DNA of 64,000 nucleotides from UBA2334 sp964396895 (GCA_964396895.1 CAYNGJ010000014.1:49514-113513), one strand, 5' to 3'. Counted from the stretch's first letter, positions 33,759 through 42,842 are shown. Notes: generated by a model not told the origin, from the letters alone. Program-made: numbers and translations.

Positions 33759-34826
33759 ATGAAACAGAAACCCAACTCCCCAAAAGCCGTGACCATCGTC
33801 CGCTCCTCGGCTGCGGAGTACCTCACCTTCGTGGCAGCCAGTGGCCAGGGTGGCGTGGAAGCTGTGTTTGCCGACGAGAACGTCTGGCTGACGCAGAAGA
33901 TGATGGGGGCGCTGTATGACGTGGAAACCCACACCATCAACTACCACCTGAAAAAAGTGTTTGCCGTCAGTGAGTTGGAGGAGGAAGCAGTTATTCGAAA
34001 TTTTCGAGTAACTGCCACCGACGGCAAGAGCTACGACACCCAGCACTACAGCCTGCCAGCCATCATCGCGGTGGGGTACAAGGTCAATTCCGAGCGCGCG
34101 GTGCAGTTCCGAAAGTGGGCCACAGGCATCGTGGAGTCCTTTGCCATCAAGGGCTTTGCGATGGATGACGAGCGACTGAAAAACGACGGCTCGGTGCTGA
34201 GCAAACGGTACTTTGAAGAGCAGTTGCAGCGCATCCGCGAGATACGTCTGTCGGAGCGCAAGTTCTATCAAAAGATCACCGATATTTACGCCACGGCCGT
34301 GGACTACGACCTGACGGCACAGGCCACCAAGCGCTTCTTCGCCACTGTGCAAAACAAGTTGCACTGGGCCATTCATGGACAAACGGCATCCGAGTTGGTG
34401 GTCCGCCGAGCAGATGCCCAAAAACCCCACATGGGGTTGACCAATTGGAAAGACGCTCCGCTGGGCAAGGTCCAAAAGTTCGATGTGGTGGTAGCCAAAA
34501 ACTACCTGACCGAGCATGAAATGGCGCAACTGTCCCGCATGGTCAATGCCTATTTGGATGTCGCCGAGGACATGGCGCTGCGTCAGATTCCCATGACCAT
34601 GCACGACTGGGAAGCGCGCTTGAATCGATTCATCGAGGCCACCGATCGGGAAGTTCTGCGAGATGCGGGCAAAGTCACGGCAGAGATTGCCAAGGCACAT
34701 GCGGAAAGTGAATTTGAGAAATACCGCATCGTGCAAGACCGCTTGTTTGAAAGTGATTTCGACCGTCTGCTCAGGCTGACCGCACCGGATGAAAACATCA
34801 AGGAGCCCAAAGATGGAATGCTCTGA
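33759..34826 (+). CDS. RhuM-family protein
   Basis: 355 residues matching the RhuM (virulence protein) family: VWLTQKMMGALYDVETHTIN near residues 47-66, then VIRNFRVTATDGKSYDTQHY, VGYKVNSERAVQFRKWA and YDLTAQATKRFFATVQNKLH. The fold is Fic/KilA-N-like in parts, and the biochemical activity is unknown. RhuM genes are often found beside restriction-modification systems. Here it lies seven bases after the MmeI-like gene, in the same direction, and overlaps the nucleotidyltransferase gene by 14 bases. Confidence 0.85.
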   Translation: MKQKPNSPKAVTIVRSSAAEYLTFVAASGQGGVEAVFADENVWLTQKMMGALYDVETHTINYHLKKVFAVSELEEEAVIRNFRVTATDGKSYDTQHYSLPAIIAVGYKVNSERAVQFRKWATGIVESFAIKGFAMDDERLKNDGSVLSKRYFEEQLQRIREIRLSERKFYQKITDIYATAVDYDLTAQATKRFFATVQNKLHWAIHGQTASELVVRRADAQKPHMGLTNWKDAPLGKVQKFDVVVAKNYLTEHEMAQLSRMVNAYLDVAEDMALRQIPMTMHDWEARLNRFIEATDREVLRDAGKVTAEIAKAHAESEFEKYRIVQDRLFESDFDRLLRLTAPDENIKEPKDGML

Positions 34827-35622
34827 TCACCCCATCGAACCCGACGCACGGACGGAAATTGAACGGCGCTTGTTGCTCATCGAAGCGGAACACAGTGTTC
34901 GCGTGCTTTATGCCTGTGAGTCCGGCAGTCGGGGCTGGGGCTTTGCCTCTCCAGACAGCGATTACGACGTCCGCTTTATTTTCGTGCACCCTTTGTCCTG
35001 GTGTTTGAAGGTCAGCGCGCAGCGCGATGTGATTGAAGTGCCCATTTCCGACGAACTAGACATCAATGGCTGGGAGTTGCGCAAGGCGCTCAGCCTGCTG
35101 AAAAAGGGCAATGCCACCCTGATTGAGTGGCTGGACTCACCCGTGGTGTACCGAGCCGACACAGTTTTTCTGACCGCCATACGGGATGCTGCCCGGCACA
35201 CGCACCAGGCTGTGCGCTCGTTTCACCATTACGTTCACATGGCGCGCAAGAACTACCGCGAGTACCTGCGCGGTGATACGGTGCGCCTGAAGAAATACCT
35301 GTATGTGCTGCGCCCATTGCTGGCCACGCTTTGGATAGAACAAGGGCTGGGTGTGGTGCCCATGCGCTTCCAAACACTGGTGGATGCCGTCGTGACCGAC
35401 CCAGCGCTGCGAGATGCCATTACTCAGTTGCTGGCCATTAAACGCGCTGCCAATGAATCGGAATATGGCCAACCACTGCCCATCATCAATGCTTTCATTG
35501 ATGAACAACTGACGCGGCTTGAATCGGTACTGCCACCCTTGCCAATTGATACCGACTTTGCAGTGTTGGATAGGTTGCTGATGGCAACCGTGCTGCGCTT
35601 GAGTACGGAACCAACCACCTGA
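34813..35622 (+). CDS. pol-beta-superfamily nucleotidyltransferase (YcgL/RlaP-type)
   Basis: 269 residues from the ATG at 34813, preceded by AAGGAGCCCAAAG. The nucleotidyltransferase active site is visible: Gly38-Ser39 in ACESGSRGWGFASPDSDYDV with metal-binding Asp50 and Asp52. I recall this wording from the family named RNA-ligase-associated pol-beta nucleotidyltransferase (PF10127). It would transfer a nucleotide to RNA, protein or another nucleotide; the target is unknown. It overlaps the end of the RhuM gene, so the MmeI-like, RhuM and nucleotidyltransferase genes form one translationally linked accessory operon. Confidence 0.78.
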   Translation: MECSDHPIEPDARTEIERRLLLIEAEHSVRVLYACESGSRGWGFASPDSDYDVRFIFVHPLSWCLKVSAQRDVIEVPISDELDINGWELRKALSLLKKGNATLIEWLDSPVVYRADTVFLTAIRDAARHTHQAVRSFHHYVHMARKNYREYLRGDTVRLKKYLYVLRPLLATLWIEQGLGVVPMRFQTLVDAVVTDPALRDAITQLLAIKRAANESEYGQPLPIINAFIDEQLTRLESVLPPLPIDTDFAVLDRLLMATVLRLSTEPTT

Positions 35623-35659
35623 TGCACAGCAGGTCATCACCCCACCTGATAGCAGCCGC

Positions 35660-36565
35660 ATGAAATCTGCTGACACCACTTACCCTGTTTCCGCCACCAT
35701 GCTCACCCAAGACGACAACCACTCTGCCGAGTCTCCCACCCGCACCTCACGCGGCATTCAAAGTGTGGAGGTGGGCGGGCAACTGCTGAAGGCACTCGCC
35801 CGCTCGGGCAGGCGCATGGCACTCAAAGACCTGGCCCGAGACGCCGACATGACCCCCGCCAAGGCCCACCCCTACTTGGTGAGTTTTGGCAAGCTGGGCC
35901 TGATTGAGCAAGACCCCGTGAGCGGCCACTACGGCCTGGGGCAACTGGCGGTGCAGCTGGGCCTCATCAGCCTGCAGCAGGTGGACCCGGTGCGCCTGGC
36001 CATTGCCGAGCTGCCCGACCTGGCGGCCCGCATGGGCTGCACCGTGTCGGCGGCGGTGTGGGGTGGGGGCGTGGGTGGCGGACCCATCATCGTGCGGGTG
36101 GAAGAAGGGCCGCAGGCCGTGAACGTGACCATGCGCCACGGCATTCCGGCCTCGCTGCGGCACACCGGCACCGGCAAGGTGTTTGCGGCGTTCATGTCAC
36201 CCAAGCAGGTGCATGCGGCGCTGGTGGCCCAGGGCGAGCCCGATGCCTGGACCGACCCCACGTTTCAGGCCGAGCTGGTGCGCATTCGGCAGCAGGGACT
36301 GAGCCAGGTGAACCAGGAGTTGATTTCTGGCATCAGCGCCATGGCCGTGCCGGTGTTCGACGGTTTTGGCCGCCTGGCCCTGGCCATTGCTGCCATGGGG
36401 CCGAGTGTGCAAATGGACTTGGACCCAGTCGGCCCACAAGCGCAAATCATCAAGGCGCTGGGCCAACAGCTGTCGTTGCGGTTGGGGGCACCCGCCCACC
36501 AGCGCGGTGCGCTGGCCTCGGCGCACAACATCCTCACCCCGCCGCCAGCGCCTGCCCCGCCCTGA
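35660..36565 (+). CDS. IclR-family transcriptional regulator
   Basis: 301 residues, or 288 if the ATG at 35699 is used; neither start has a clear ribosome-binding site. Winged helix at about 35-90 (GGQLLKALARSGRRMALKDL and MTPAKAHPYLVSFGKLG) and the IclR effector domain (VVRV-like IIVRVEEGP, LRHTGTGKVFAAF, GISAMAVPVFDGFG). It lies between the accessory block and the side-chain beta-oxidation cluster, and is a plausible regulator of the latter, with the convergent hemerythrin gene in between. It could control the hydroxycinnamate genes starting at 37358, but that is inference. Confidence 0.82.
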   Translation: MKSADTTYPVSATMLTQDDNHSAESPTRTSRGIQSVEVGGQLLKALARSGRRMALKDLARDADMTPAKAHPYLVSFGKLGLIEQDPVSGHYGLGQLAVQLGLISLQQVDPVRLAIAELPDLAARMGCTVSAAVWGGGVGGGPIIVRVEEGPQAVNVTMRHGIPASLRHTGTGKVFAAFMSPKQVHAALVAQGEPDAWTDPTFQAELVRIRQQGLSQVNQELISGISAMAVPVFDGFGRLALAIAAMGPSVQMDLDPVGPQAQIIKALGQQLSLRLGAPAHQRGALASAHNILTPPPAPAPP

Positions 36566-36627
36566 CCACGCCTCAGACAGACCACAGCCCCCGGTGACGC
36601 CCCCGGGCGGCCACCACAGGCGGGCGC

Positions 36628-37206
36628 TCAGCCCAGGCCGATGGGCGCGGGGGCTTTGCTGAGGATCTGGGTGAACAGACGGTCGTAAATCGGATCGCGC
36701 GGGTACTTGCCCGACAGCGGATCGCGGTTGGTGGCAAAGGCCGCGTCCAAGGCCAGCCAGTCGTCGGCGCTCAGCACGCGCAGTGCGGCAGGGATGACCA
36801 CGCTTTCTTCCAGATGCATGTGCTCGCCATAGAACGTCAGGTAGCGGGCCAGCGCCTGCTCGAACACCGCACGGCGCGGCTCACCCAACAACTCCCACCC
36901 CAGCAGCAAGTGCTGCAACTCGCGCACCTCGGCCTCGCCCCGGGCGTGGTCCTGGTCAAGCCTGGCAATGGCAGCTGCCGCCTCGGCGTCGCGCGCGGCC
37001 ACCGGCGGAAACAGCAACTCGGTTTCCTTGGGGTGGTGCTGGCGCTCGGGAAACTCGTCAATGTAGAAGAGCATGGCCCGAAGCACTTCGAAAAACGCAG
37101 CAGGCTTCTCGGATGGACCGAGCTTGACCATCATGTCCAACGACCTCAACAACGCCGACAGCGTGGCGTGCTCCTCGTGAATGATGCGGATGCTTTCGTG
37201 TGACAT
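36628..37206 (-). CDS. hemerythrin HHE-domain protein
   Basis: 192 residues from the ATG at 37206, preceded by CGGAG. Four-helix HHE domain with the iron-ligand pattern: IIHEEHATLSALL at residues 8-20, RQHHPKETELLFP (His-His and Glu), DQDHARGEAEV and the later YGEHMHLEESVVIPAA. It binds a di-iron centre, probably for sensing or buffering oxygen, NO or iron in the cytoplasm. It is convergent with the IclR gene (62-base gap) and divergent from the crotonase gene. Confidence 0.87.
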   Translation of the reverse strand: MSHESIRIIHEEHATLSALLRSLDMMVKLGPSEKPAAFFEVLRAMLFYIDEFPERQHHPKETELLFPPVAARDAEAAAAIARLDQDHARGEAEVRELQHLLLGWELLGEPRRAVFEQALARYLTFYGEHMHLEESVVIPAALRVLSADDWLALDAAFATNRDPLSGKYPRDPIYDRLFTQILSKAPAPIGLG

Positions 37207-37270
37207 GCAAAGGTACTCCGGTGGCAATATTTGATTACTGTTTATAACTTTAATTGCCGACACCAAGCAT

Positions 37271-37282
37271 CGGGTAAACACC
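37271..37282 (+). promoter_or_regulatory. GGGTAAAC promoter element, copy 5
   Basis: CGGGTAAACACC lies 86 bases before the crotonase start in the region shared with the hemerythrin gene. The rest of this 151-base gap is AT-rich promoter-like sequence with no other recognised site. Confidence 0.35.
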
Positions 37283-37357
37283 TACAAAATGACTGGTCCA
37301 AGTGGTTGTTTTAGTTATTTTTGATAACCATAATTACACCAACAACCAGGCCAACCC

Positions 37358-38134
37358 ATGTCAACACACAACGATCTCCAGCTCGAAATGAACGGCGCCG
37401 TGGCCGTCGTCACCCTCACCCGTCCCGCCAAGCGCAACGCCCTGAGCGACGGCCTCATCCTGGCTCTGCGCCAGGTGTTCGAGACGCTGCCTGCCCAGGC
37501 ACGCGCCGCCGTCATCACCGGCCAAGGCGAGCATTTCTGCGCCGGGCTGGACCTGTCCGAGCTGCAAGAACGCGACGCCGGCCAGGGCGTGATGCACTCC
37601 CGCATGTGGCACGCCGCGCTGGACCTGGTGCAGCACGGCCCCGTGCCCGTGGTGGCGGCGCTGCACGGCGCAGTGGTGGGCGGCGGACTGGAGCTGGCCA
37701 GCGCCTGCCACATCCGCGTGGCCGACGAGTCCGCTTTTTACGCCCTGCCCGAGGGCAGCCGGGGCATTTTTGTGGGCGGCGGCGGTTCGGTGCGCATCCC
37801 CAAGCTCATTGGCGTGGCCCGCATGACCGACATGATGCTGACAGGCCGCGTGTACAACGCCGCCGACGGCGAGCGGGCCGGTTTCGCCCAGTACCTGGTG
37901 CCCACGGGCACCGCCTTCGACAAGGCCCTGGCCCTGGCCCAGCGCGTGGCCGAGAACGCCCCGCTGACCAACTACGCCCTCATGCACGCGCTGCCCCGCA
38001 TTGCCGAGCAGCCGGCTGACCAGGGCTTCTTTACCGAATCGCTCATGGCCGCCATTGCCCAAAGCGCGCCCGAGGCCAAAGAGCGCGTGCGCGCCTTCCT
38101 GGAAGGCAAGGCCGCCAAGGTGCAAAAGGGCTGA
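37358..38134 (+). CDS. crotonase-family enoyl-CoA hydratase
   Basis: 258 residues. Crotonase fold with both oxyanion-hole segments: GEHFCAGLDLSEL and LHGAVVGGGLELASACH. The acidic position appears as Glu in YALPEGSRGIFVGGGG. In context it should hydrate the side-chain double bond of hydroxycinnamoyl-CoA (feruloyl-, coumaroyl- or similar) in a beta-oxidation sequence, rather than being a hydroxycinnamoyl-CoA hydratase-lyase, because a thiolase and dehydrogenase are encoded alongside. A lyase activity cannot be excluded from sequence. It is the first gene of a long plus-strand cluster. Confidence 0.83.
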   Translation: MSTHNDLQLEMNGAVAVVTLTRPAKRNALSDGLILALRQVFETLPAQARAAVITGQGEHFCAGLDLSELQERDAGQGVMHSRMWHAALDLVQHGPVPVVAALHGAVVGGGLELASACHIRVADESAFYALPEGSRGIFVGGGGSVRIPKLIGVARMTDMMLTGRVYNAADGERAGFAQYLVPTGTAFDKALALAQRVAENAPLTNYALMHALPRIAEQPADQGFFTESLMAAIAQSAPEAKERVRAFLEGKAAKVQKG

Positions 38135-38165
38135 CGGCCCACCCAAAAAAAGCAGGAGACACACC

Positions 38166-40088
38166 GTGAGCACCGCCGCAACCGCCCAAGCCCCCGCGCC
38201 TTTGTCTGCGCCCGCCCCGTTTCGTCCGCTGACCTTTGGCGTGACCCGCGTGCACCTGCGCGACGGCGCGCCCGGCACCCACTACCTGCGCGCCGAGCAG
38301 CCACTGCAGCCCTACCCCGAGCGCATGACCGACCGGTTGCAGCACTGGGCCACCACGGTGCCAGAGCGCACCTGGATGGCGCGGCGCACGCCCGCCGCTG
38401 TGCCAGGCCAAGCCAGTGGCGACTGGCAGCATGTGAGCTACGACCAGGCCTGGCAGCACGCCCGCGCCATTGCCCAGGCACTGGTGAACCGGGGCCTGAG
38501 CGCCGAGCGGCCCGTGGTCATCCTCAGCGAAAACAGCATTGAGCACGCGCTGCTGGCCTTGGGCTGCCTGGTGGCCGGGGTGCCGTTTGTGCCCACCTCG
38601 CCCGCGTACTCACTCATCAGCACCGACTACGACAAGCTGCGCCATGTGCTGCGCACCGTCACGCCTGGCCTGGTGTTTGCCACTGACGCGGCGCGCTACG
38701 GCAAGGCCATTCGCGCCGCCGTGGATGCCGACACCGAAGTCGTGCTGGTGAACGGTGCTGACAGCCTGGACAGCCACCTGTGCACCCCCTTTGCCGACCT
38801 GGTGGCCACACCCACCACCGCCGCCGTGGACCGCGCCATGGCCGCCACAGGGCCAGACACCATCGTCAAGTTTTTGTTCACCAGCGGCTCCACCAAGCTG
38901 CCCAAGGCCGTCATCAACACCCAGCGCATGTGGTGCGCCAACCAGCAACAAATGACTCAGTCCATGCCCGTGCTCACCGAGCAACCCTTGGTGCTGGTGG
39001 ACTGGCTGCCCTGGAACCACACCTTTGGCGGCAACCACAACTTTGGCATGGTGCTGCTCAACGGCGGCACGCTCTACATCGACGACGGCAAGCCCACCCC
39101 GGCCCTGATGGCCGAGACCCTGCGCAACCTGCGCGAGGTGGCCCCCACGGTGTACTTCAACGTGCCCACCGGCTTCGAGGCCATTGCGAACGCCATGCAG
39201 GTCGACAGCGACGATGGCCGCCTGCTGCGCAAAACCTTTTTGTCGCGGGTGAAGATGTTTTTCTACGCCGGTGCAGCCCTGTCACAACCTGTGTGGGACA
39301 GCCTGTACCAAAGTGAAGAGCGCGAAATGGGCCAGCGCATCGTCATGACCTCGGGCCTGGGCATGACCGAGTCGGGTCCGTTTGGCCTGTTCGTGACCAG
39401 CCCCAATGTCAAGGCGGGCGACTTGGGCGTGCCCACGCCGGGCATGGAGGTCAAGCTGGTCGATTGCGACGGCAAAACCGAGGTGCGCTACCGCGGCCCC
39501 AACATCACCCCCGGCTACTGGCGCGCACCCACCGAGACCGCCGCGGCATTTGACGACGAAGGCTACTTCTGCTCCGGCGACGCCGTGCGCTGGATTGACG
39601 AAACCGACATCCACCAGGGCCTGGCCTTTGACGGCCGCATTGCCGAAGACTTCAAGCTGGCCACCGGCACCTTTGTGAGCGTGGGCCCGCTGCGCGGCAA
39701 GGTGATTGCAGCGGGTGCGCCCTATGTGCAAGACGTGGTCGTCACCGGCATCAACACCAAGGAAGTGGGGGCCATGGTGTTCCCCACGGCTGCGGTGCGC
39801 ACCTTGAGCGGCCTGGGGCCTGATGCGTCCATGCACGAGGTGGTGGACAGCGCCCCCGTGCTGGCCTTCTTCCAGCAGGTGGTGGACAAGCTGGCCGCCA
39901 CCTCCACCGGCAGCGCCAACCGCGTGGCCCGCCTGTGCCTGCTGGCCGACCCACCCACCCTGGACCGGGGCGAGGTGACGGACAAAGGCTCCATCAACCA
40001 GCGCGCCGTGCTGGCCCACCGGGCCGACACCGTGGCCAAGCTGCATGCCGACGAGCTGCGCTTCATTTTGAAACCCAGCCAGGGCTGA
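38166..40088 (+). CDS. feruloyl-CoA synthase-type aryl-CoA ligase
   Basis: 640 residues from a GTG with CAGGAGACACACC before it; the frame is open upstream but overlaps the crotonase gene. Adenylate-forming ligase with the wording of feruloyl-CoA synthases: VDWLPWNHTFGGNHNFGMVL, SGLGMTESGPF and RYRGPNITPGYWRAPTETAA. The phosphate loop near residue 238 reads FTSGSTKLPKAVINT, with Lys where most relatives have Gly after Ser-Thr. It activates a hydroxycinnamate or arylpropanoate to its CoA ester, the entry step of this cluster. Confidence 0.82.
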   Translation: MSTAATAQAPAPLSAPAPFRPLTFGVTRVHLRDGAPGTHYLRAEQPLQPYPERMTDRLQHWATTVPERTWMARRTPAAVPGQASGDWQHVSYDQAWQHARAIAQALVNRGLSAERPVVILSENSIEHALLALGCLVAGVPFVPTSPAYSLISTDYDKLRHVLRTVTPGLVFATDAARYGKAIRAAVDADTEVVLVNGADSLDSHLCTPFADLVATPTTAAVDRAMAATGPDTIVKFLFTSGSTKLPKAVINTQRMWCANQQQMTQSMPVLTEQPLVLVDWLPWNHTFGGNHNFGMVLLNGGTLYIDDGKPTPALMAETLRNLREVAPTVYFNVPTGFEAIANAMQVDSDDGRLLRKTFLSRVKMFFYAGAALSQPVWDSLYQSEEREMGQRIVMTSGLGMTESGPFGLFVTSPNVKAGDLGVPTPGMEVKLVDCDGKTEVRYRGPNITPGYWRAPTETAAAFDDEGYFCSGDAVRWIDETDIHQGLAFDGRIAEDFKLATGTFVSVGPLRGKVIAAGAPYVQDVVVTGINTKEVGAMVFPTAAVRTLSGLGPDASMHEVVDSAPVLAFFQQVVDKLAATSTGSANRVARLCLLADPPTLDRGEVTDKGSINQRAVLAHRADTVAKLHADELRFILKPSQG

Positions 40089-40164
40089 ACGGGCTGACGT
40101 GCTCATTTCACGTCACCCAACCGACCTCGACCACTGGCACACCCCTCCTGACCAAGGCACCCCC

Positions 40165-41415
40165 ATGACACCCAAAGGTTTTTTCAACGCATTCAACGAC
40201 GTTTGGATGCTTGACGGCGTTCGCACCCCCATGGTGGACTACTGCGGCGCGTTCAGCCAACTGTCGCCCACTGACATGGGCATCAAGGTGGCGCGCGAAA
40301 TTTTGAAGCGCACCGGCGTGCCCGCCGCCGACATCGGCTCGGTCATCACCGGCAACATGGCCCCTGGCGACTTTGGCCAGTTCATGCTGCCGCGCCACAT
40401 TGGCCTGTACGCCGGTGTGCCACAAGATGTGCCCGCGCTCATGGCGCAGCGCATCTGCGGCACGGGTTTTGAGCTGTTTCGCCAGGCGGGCGAGCAGATT
40501 CAGGCCGGCGCCTGCGACGCCGCCCTGGTGGTGGGCACCGAGAGCATGACGCGCAACCCCATTGCCGCCTTTGACCACCGCACCGGCTTCAAGCTGGGTG
40601 CGCCCGTGGGCTTCAAGGACTACATGTGGGAGGCGCTGACCGATTCCGCCCCCGGCATCGACATGATCCAAACGGCCGAAAACCTGGCCAAACAATACGG
40701 CATCACCCGCGCCGACGTGGATGCCTTCGCCAGCGAATCTTTCGCCAAGGCCGTGGCCGCGCAGGCATCGGGGTTTTTGGCCGGGGAAATCGTGCCCGTG
40801 GCCAACGAAACCTTTGAGCTGGATGGCTACGCCAGCCGCAGCATGCGCCTGGTGGGCAAGGCCAAGGAAATCAGCGCCGACACCCACCCCCGCATCTCGC
40901 CTGTCGAGGTGCTGGCGGGTCTGCGCACGGTGTTTCCGGGCGGTGTGCAAACGGGTGGCAACAGCTCCGCGCTGGTTGATGCTGCCGCCGCCGCCATTGT
41001 GGCCAGCGGGGCCTACGCCACCGCAGGCGGGCACCAGCGGCTGGGCCGCGTCGCCGCTGCGGCGGTGGTGGGCGTGCCGCCCGAGATCATGGGCATTGGC
41101 CCGGCACCGGCCATACGCCTGCTGCTGGCACGCACCGGCCTGACGCTGGCCGACATTGGCCGCTTTGAAATCAACGAAGCCCAGGGCGCGCAAACCCTGG
41201 CGGTGGGCCGCGAACTGGGGCTGGACCTCGCCCGCCTGAACGTCAACGGCGGTGCCACCGCTCTGGGCCACCCCCTGGCCGCCACCGGCGTGCGCCTGAC
41301 CATCACCCTGGCGCGCGAGATGCAGCGCAGCGGTGTGCGCTGGGGCATTTCCAGCGCGTGCGTGGGCGGCGGCCAAGGCATTGCGCTGCTGATTGAAAAC
41401 CCGCAGGCGGTCTGA
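40165..41415 (+). CDS. thiolase (acetyl-CoA C-acyltransferase)
   Basis: 416 residues. Thiolase with the acylated Cys98 in QRICGTGFELF, the His of ATALGHPLAATG, and the second catalytic Cys in SSACVGGGQGIALL. It would cleave the 3-oxo-3-aryl-propanoyl-CoA intermediate with CoA to give acetyl-CoA and an aroyl-CoA. It follows the CoA ligase by 76 bases in the same direction, and precedes the SDR dehydrogenase gene that would supply its substrate. Confidence 0.88.
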   Translation: MTPKGFFNAFNDVWMLDGVRTPMVDYCGAFSQLSPTDMGIKVAREILKRTGVPAADIGSVITGNMAPGDFGQFMLPRHIGLYAGVPQDVPALMAQRICGTGFELFRQAGEQIQAGACDAALVVGTESMTRNPIAAFDHRTGFKLGAPVGFKDYMWEALTDSAPGIDMIQTAENLAKQYGITRADVDAFASESFAKAVAAQASGFLAGEIVPVANETFELDGYASRSMRLVGKAKEISADTHPRISPVEVLAGLRTVFPGGVQTGGNSSALVDAAAAAIVASGAYATAGGHQRLGRVAAAAVVGVPPEIMGIGPAPAIRLLLARTGLTLADIGRFEINEAQGAQTLAVGRELGLDLARLNVNGGATALGHPLAATGVRLTITLAREMQRSGVRWGISSACVGGGQGIALLIENPQAV

Positions 41416-41478
41416 TTTCAAACGAAATTGGCACCTGGCGCTTTACCCATAAGCACTTTCAGCTCTTATTTTTTAAAA
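41416..41478 (-). repeat. dispersed repeat between thiolase and SDR genes (inverted)
   Basis: On the minus strand: AAAAAATAAGAGCTGAAAG, then TGCTTATGGGTAAAGCGCCA and GGTGCCAATTTC. It fills the gap between the two coding regions, ending shortly before the SDR ribosome-binding site. Confidence 0.72.
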
Positions 41479-41491
41479 CGAGGGATTTGAC

Positions 41492-42256
41492 ATGAACATC
41501 AACGGACAAGCCGCCCTGGTCACCGGCGGGGCCTCGGGCCTGGGCGAAGCCACTGCCCGCGAACTGGCCCGCCAAGGTGCCAAAGTCGCCATCCTGGACG
41601 TGAACCTGGCGTTGGCCCAGGCCGTGGCCGCTGACATTGGCGGCGTCGCTTGTGCCTGCGACATCACCAACGCCGAGAGCGTGGCCACGGCACTGGCCGC
41701 CGCCGAAGCCGCGCATGGCCCCGCCCGCATCCTGATGAACGTGGCCGGTGTGGGCACGGCCAAGCGCGTGGTGGGCAAAGACGGCAACGCCGCCCCGCTG
41801 GAAGACTTTGCCCGCGTGGTCAACATCAACCTCATTGGTGCCTACAACATCAGCCGCCTGTTTGCCGCCGCTTGCGCCAAGCTCCCCCCCCTGGAAGACG
41901 GCGAGCGCGGGGTGATGCTGTTCACCGCCAGCGTGGCCGCGTTTGACGGGCAAGTGGGCCAGCAAGCCTACAGCGCCAGCAAAGCCGGGCTGGTGGGCAT
42001 GACCCTGCCCATGGCGCGTGACTTGGCGCAGCACGGCATTCGGGTGTGCACCATCGCCCCCGGCCTGTTTGCCACCCCGCTCATGAAGACCCTGCCCGAG
42101 CCTGTGCAGGCCTCTCTGGCGGCCAGCATCCCCTTCCCGTCCCGGCTGGGCAAGCCCGAAGAATTTGCCGCGCTGGCCGCGCACATCGTCACCAACACCC
42201 ACCTGAACGGCGAAACCATTCGCCTGGACGGTGCGCTGCGCATGGCCCCGCGCTGA
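41492..42256 (+). CDS. SDR-family 3-hydroxyacyl-CoA dehydrogenase
   Basis: 254 residues. Short-chain dehydrogenase with NAD-binding GGASGLGEATARELARQG, NVAGVGTAKR (NAG-type motif), and the catalytic Tyr-Lys in YSASKAGLVGMTLPMARDLA. It resembles type II 3-hydroxyacyl-CoA dehydrogenases (HSD10-like) and should oxidise the 3-hydroxy-3-aryl-propanoyl-CoA made by the hydratase. The start follows GAGGGATTTGAC. It lies between thiolase and thioesterase genes. Confidence 0.87.
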   Translation: MNINGQAALVTGGASGLGEATARELARQGAKVAILDVNLALAQAVAADIGGVACACDITNAESVATALAAAEAAHGPARILMNVAGVGTAKRVVGKDGNAAPLEDFARVVNINLIGAYNISRLFAAACAKLPPLEDGERGVMLFTASVAAFDGQVGQQAYSASKAGLVGMTLPMARDLAQHGIRVCTIAPGLFATPLMKTLPEPVQASLAASIPFPSRLGKPEEFAALAAHIVTNTHLNGETIRLDGALRMAPR

Positions 42257-42281
42257 CGCGCCCAGGCACAGGAACACCGCC

Positions 42282-42764
42282 ATGACCGACACAGCAACCG
42301 ACACCACCGCCCACCCCGCCGCAGCCAGCGCACCCACCACCACCACCCCCCAAACCGTGGTGTACGAGGTGGAGGTGATGTTTGGTGACTGCGACCCCGC
42401 CGGCATCGTCTTCTTTCCCAACTTTTCCAAGTGGATGGATGCCTCATCGCTCAACTTCTTTGTGAAGTGCGGCGTGCCTCCCTGGCGCGAGCTCATCAAA
42501 ACACGCGGCATCGTGGGCACGCCCCTGCTGGAAATCCACACCAAATTCATGCGCCCCGCCACCTACGGCGAGCGCCTGCACATCCACACCAGCGTGACCG
42601 AGTGGCGCGAGAAGGTGTTCATGCACAAGCACGTGGTCATGCGCGGCGACACCGTGCTGTGCGAAGGCACCGAAACCCGCGCCTTCGTCATCCACCCGCC
42701 TGAAGCGCCCGAGCGCATCAAGTCCATCCCCGTGCCCAAAGACATCCAGGCGCTGTGCAGCTGA
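42282..42764 (+). CDS. 4-hydroxybenzoyl-CoA thioesterase-family enzyme
   Basis: 160 residues from the ATG at 42282. Hot-dog thioesterase whose signature GDCDPAGIVFFPNFSKWMDA (residues 35-54) matches the 4-hydroxybenzoyl-CoA thioesterase of the chlorobenzoate pathway, with Asp38 at the catalytic position. It would release the free aromatic acid (4-hydroxybenzoate, vanillate or similar) from the aroyl-CoA formed by thiolase. The N terminus has a 23-residue Ala/Thr-rich extension. Confidence 0.86.
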   Translation: MTDTATDTTAHPAAASAPTTTTPQTVVYEVEVMFGDCDPAGIVFFPNFSKWMDASSLNFFVKCGVPPWRELIKTRGIVGTPLLEIHTKFMRPATYGERLHIHTSVTEWREKVFMHKHVVMRGDTVLCEGTETRAFVIHPPEAPERIKSIPVPKDIQALCS

Positions 42765-42842
42765 TTGCCACCGACCCAACCGCACAAAACCCAAACCGCT
42801 CCCACCCGTTCCCCCGCCCGTCAACCCCACTGGAGACAAACC

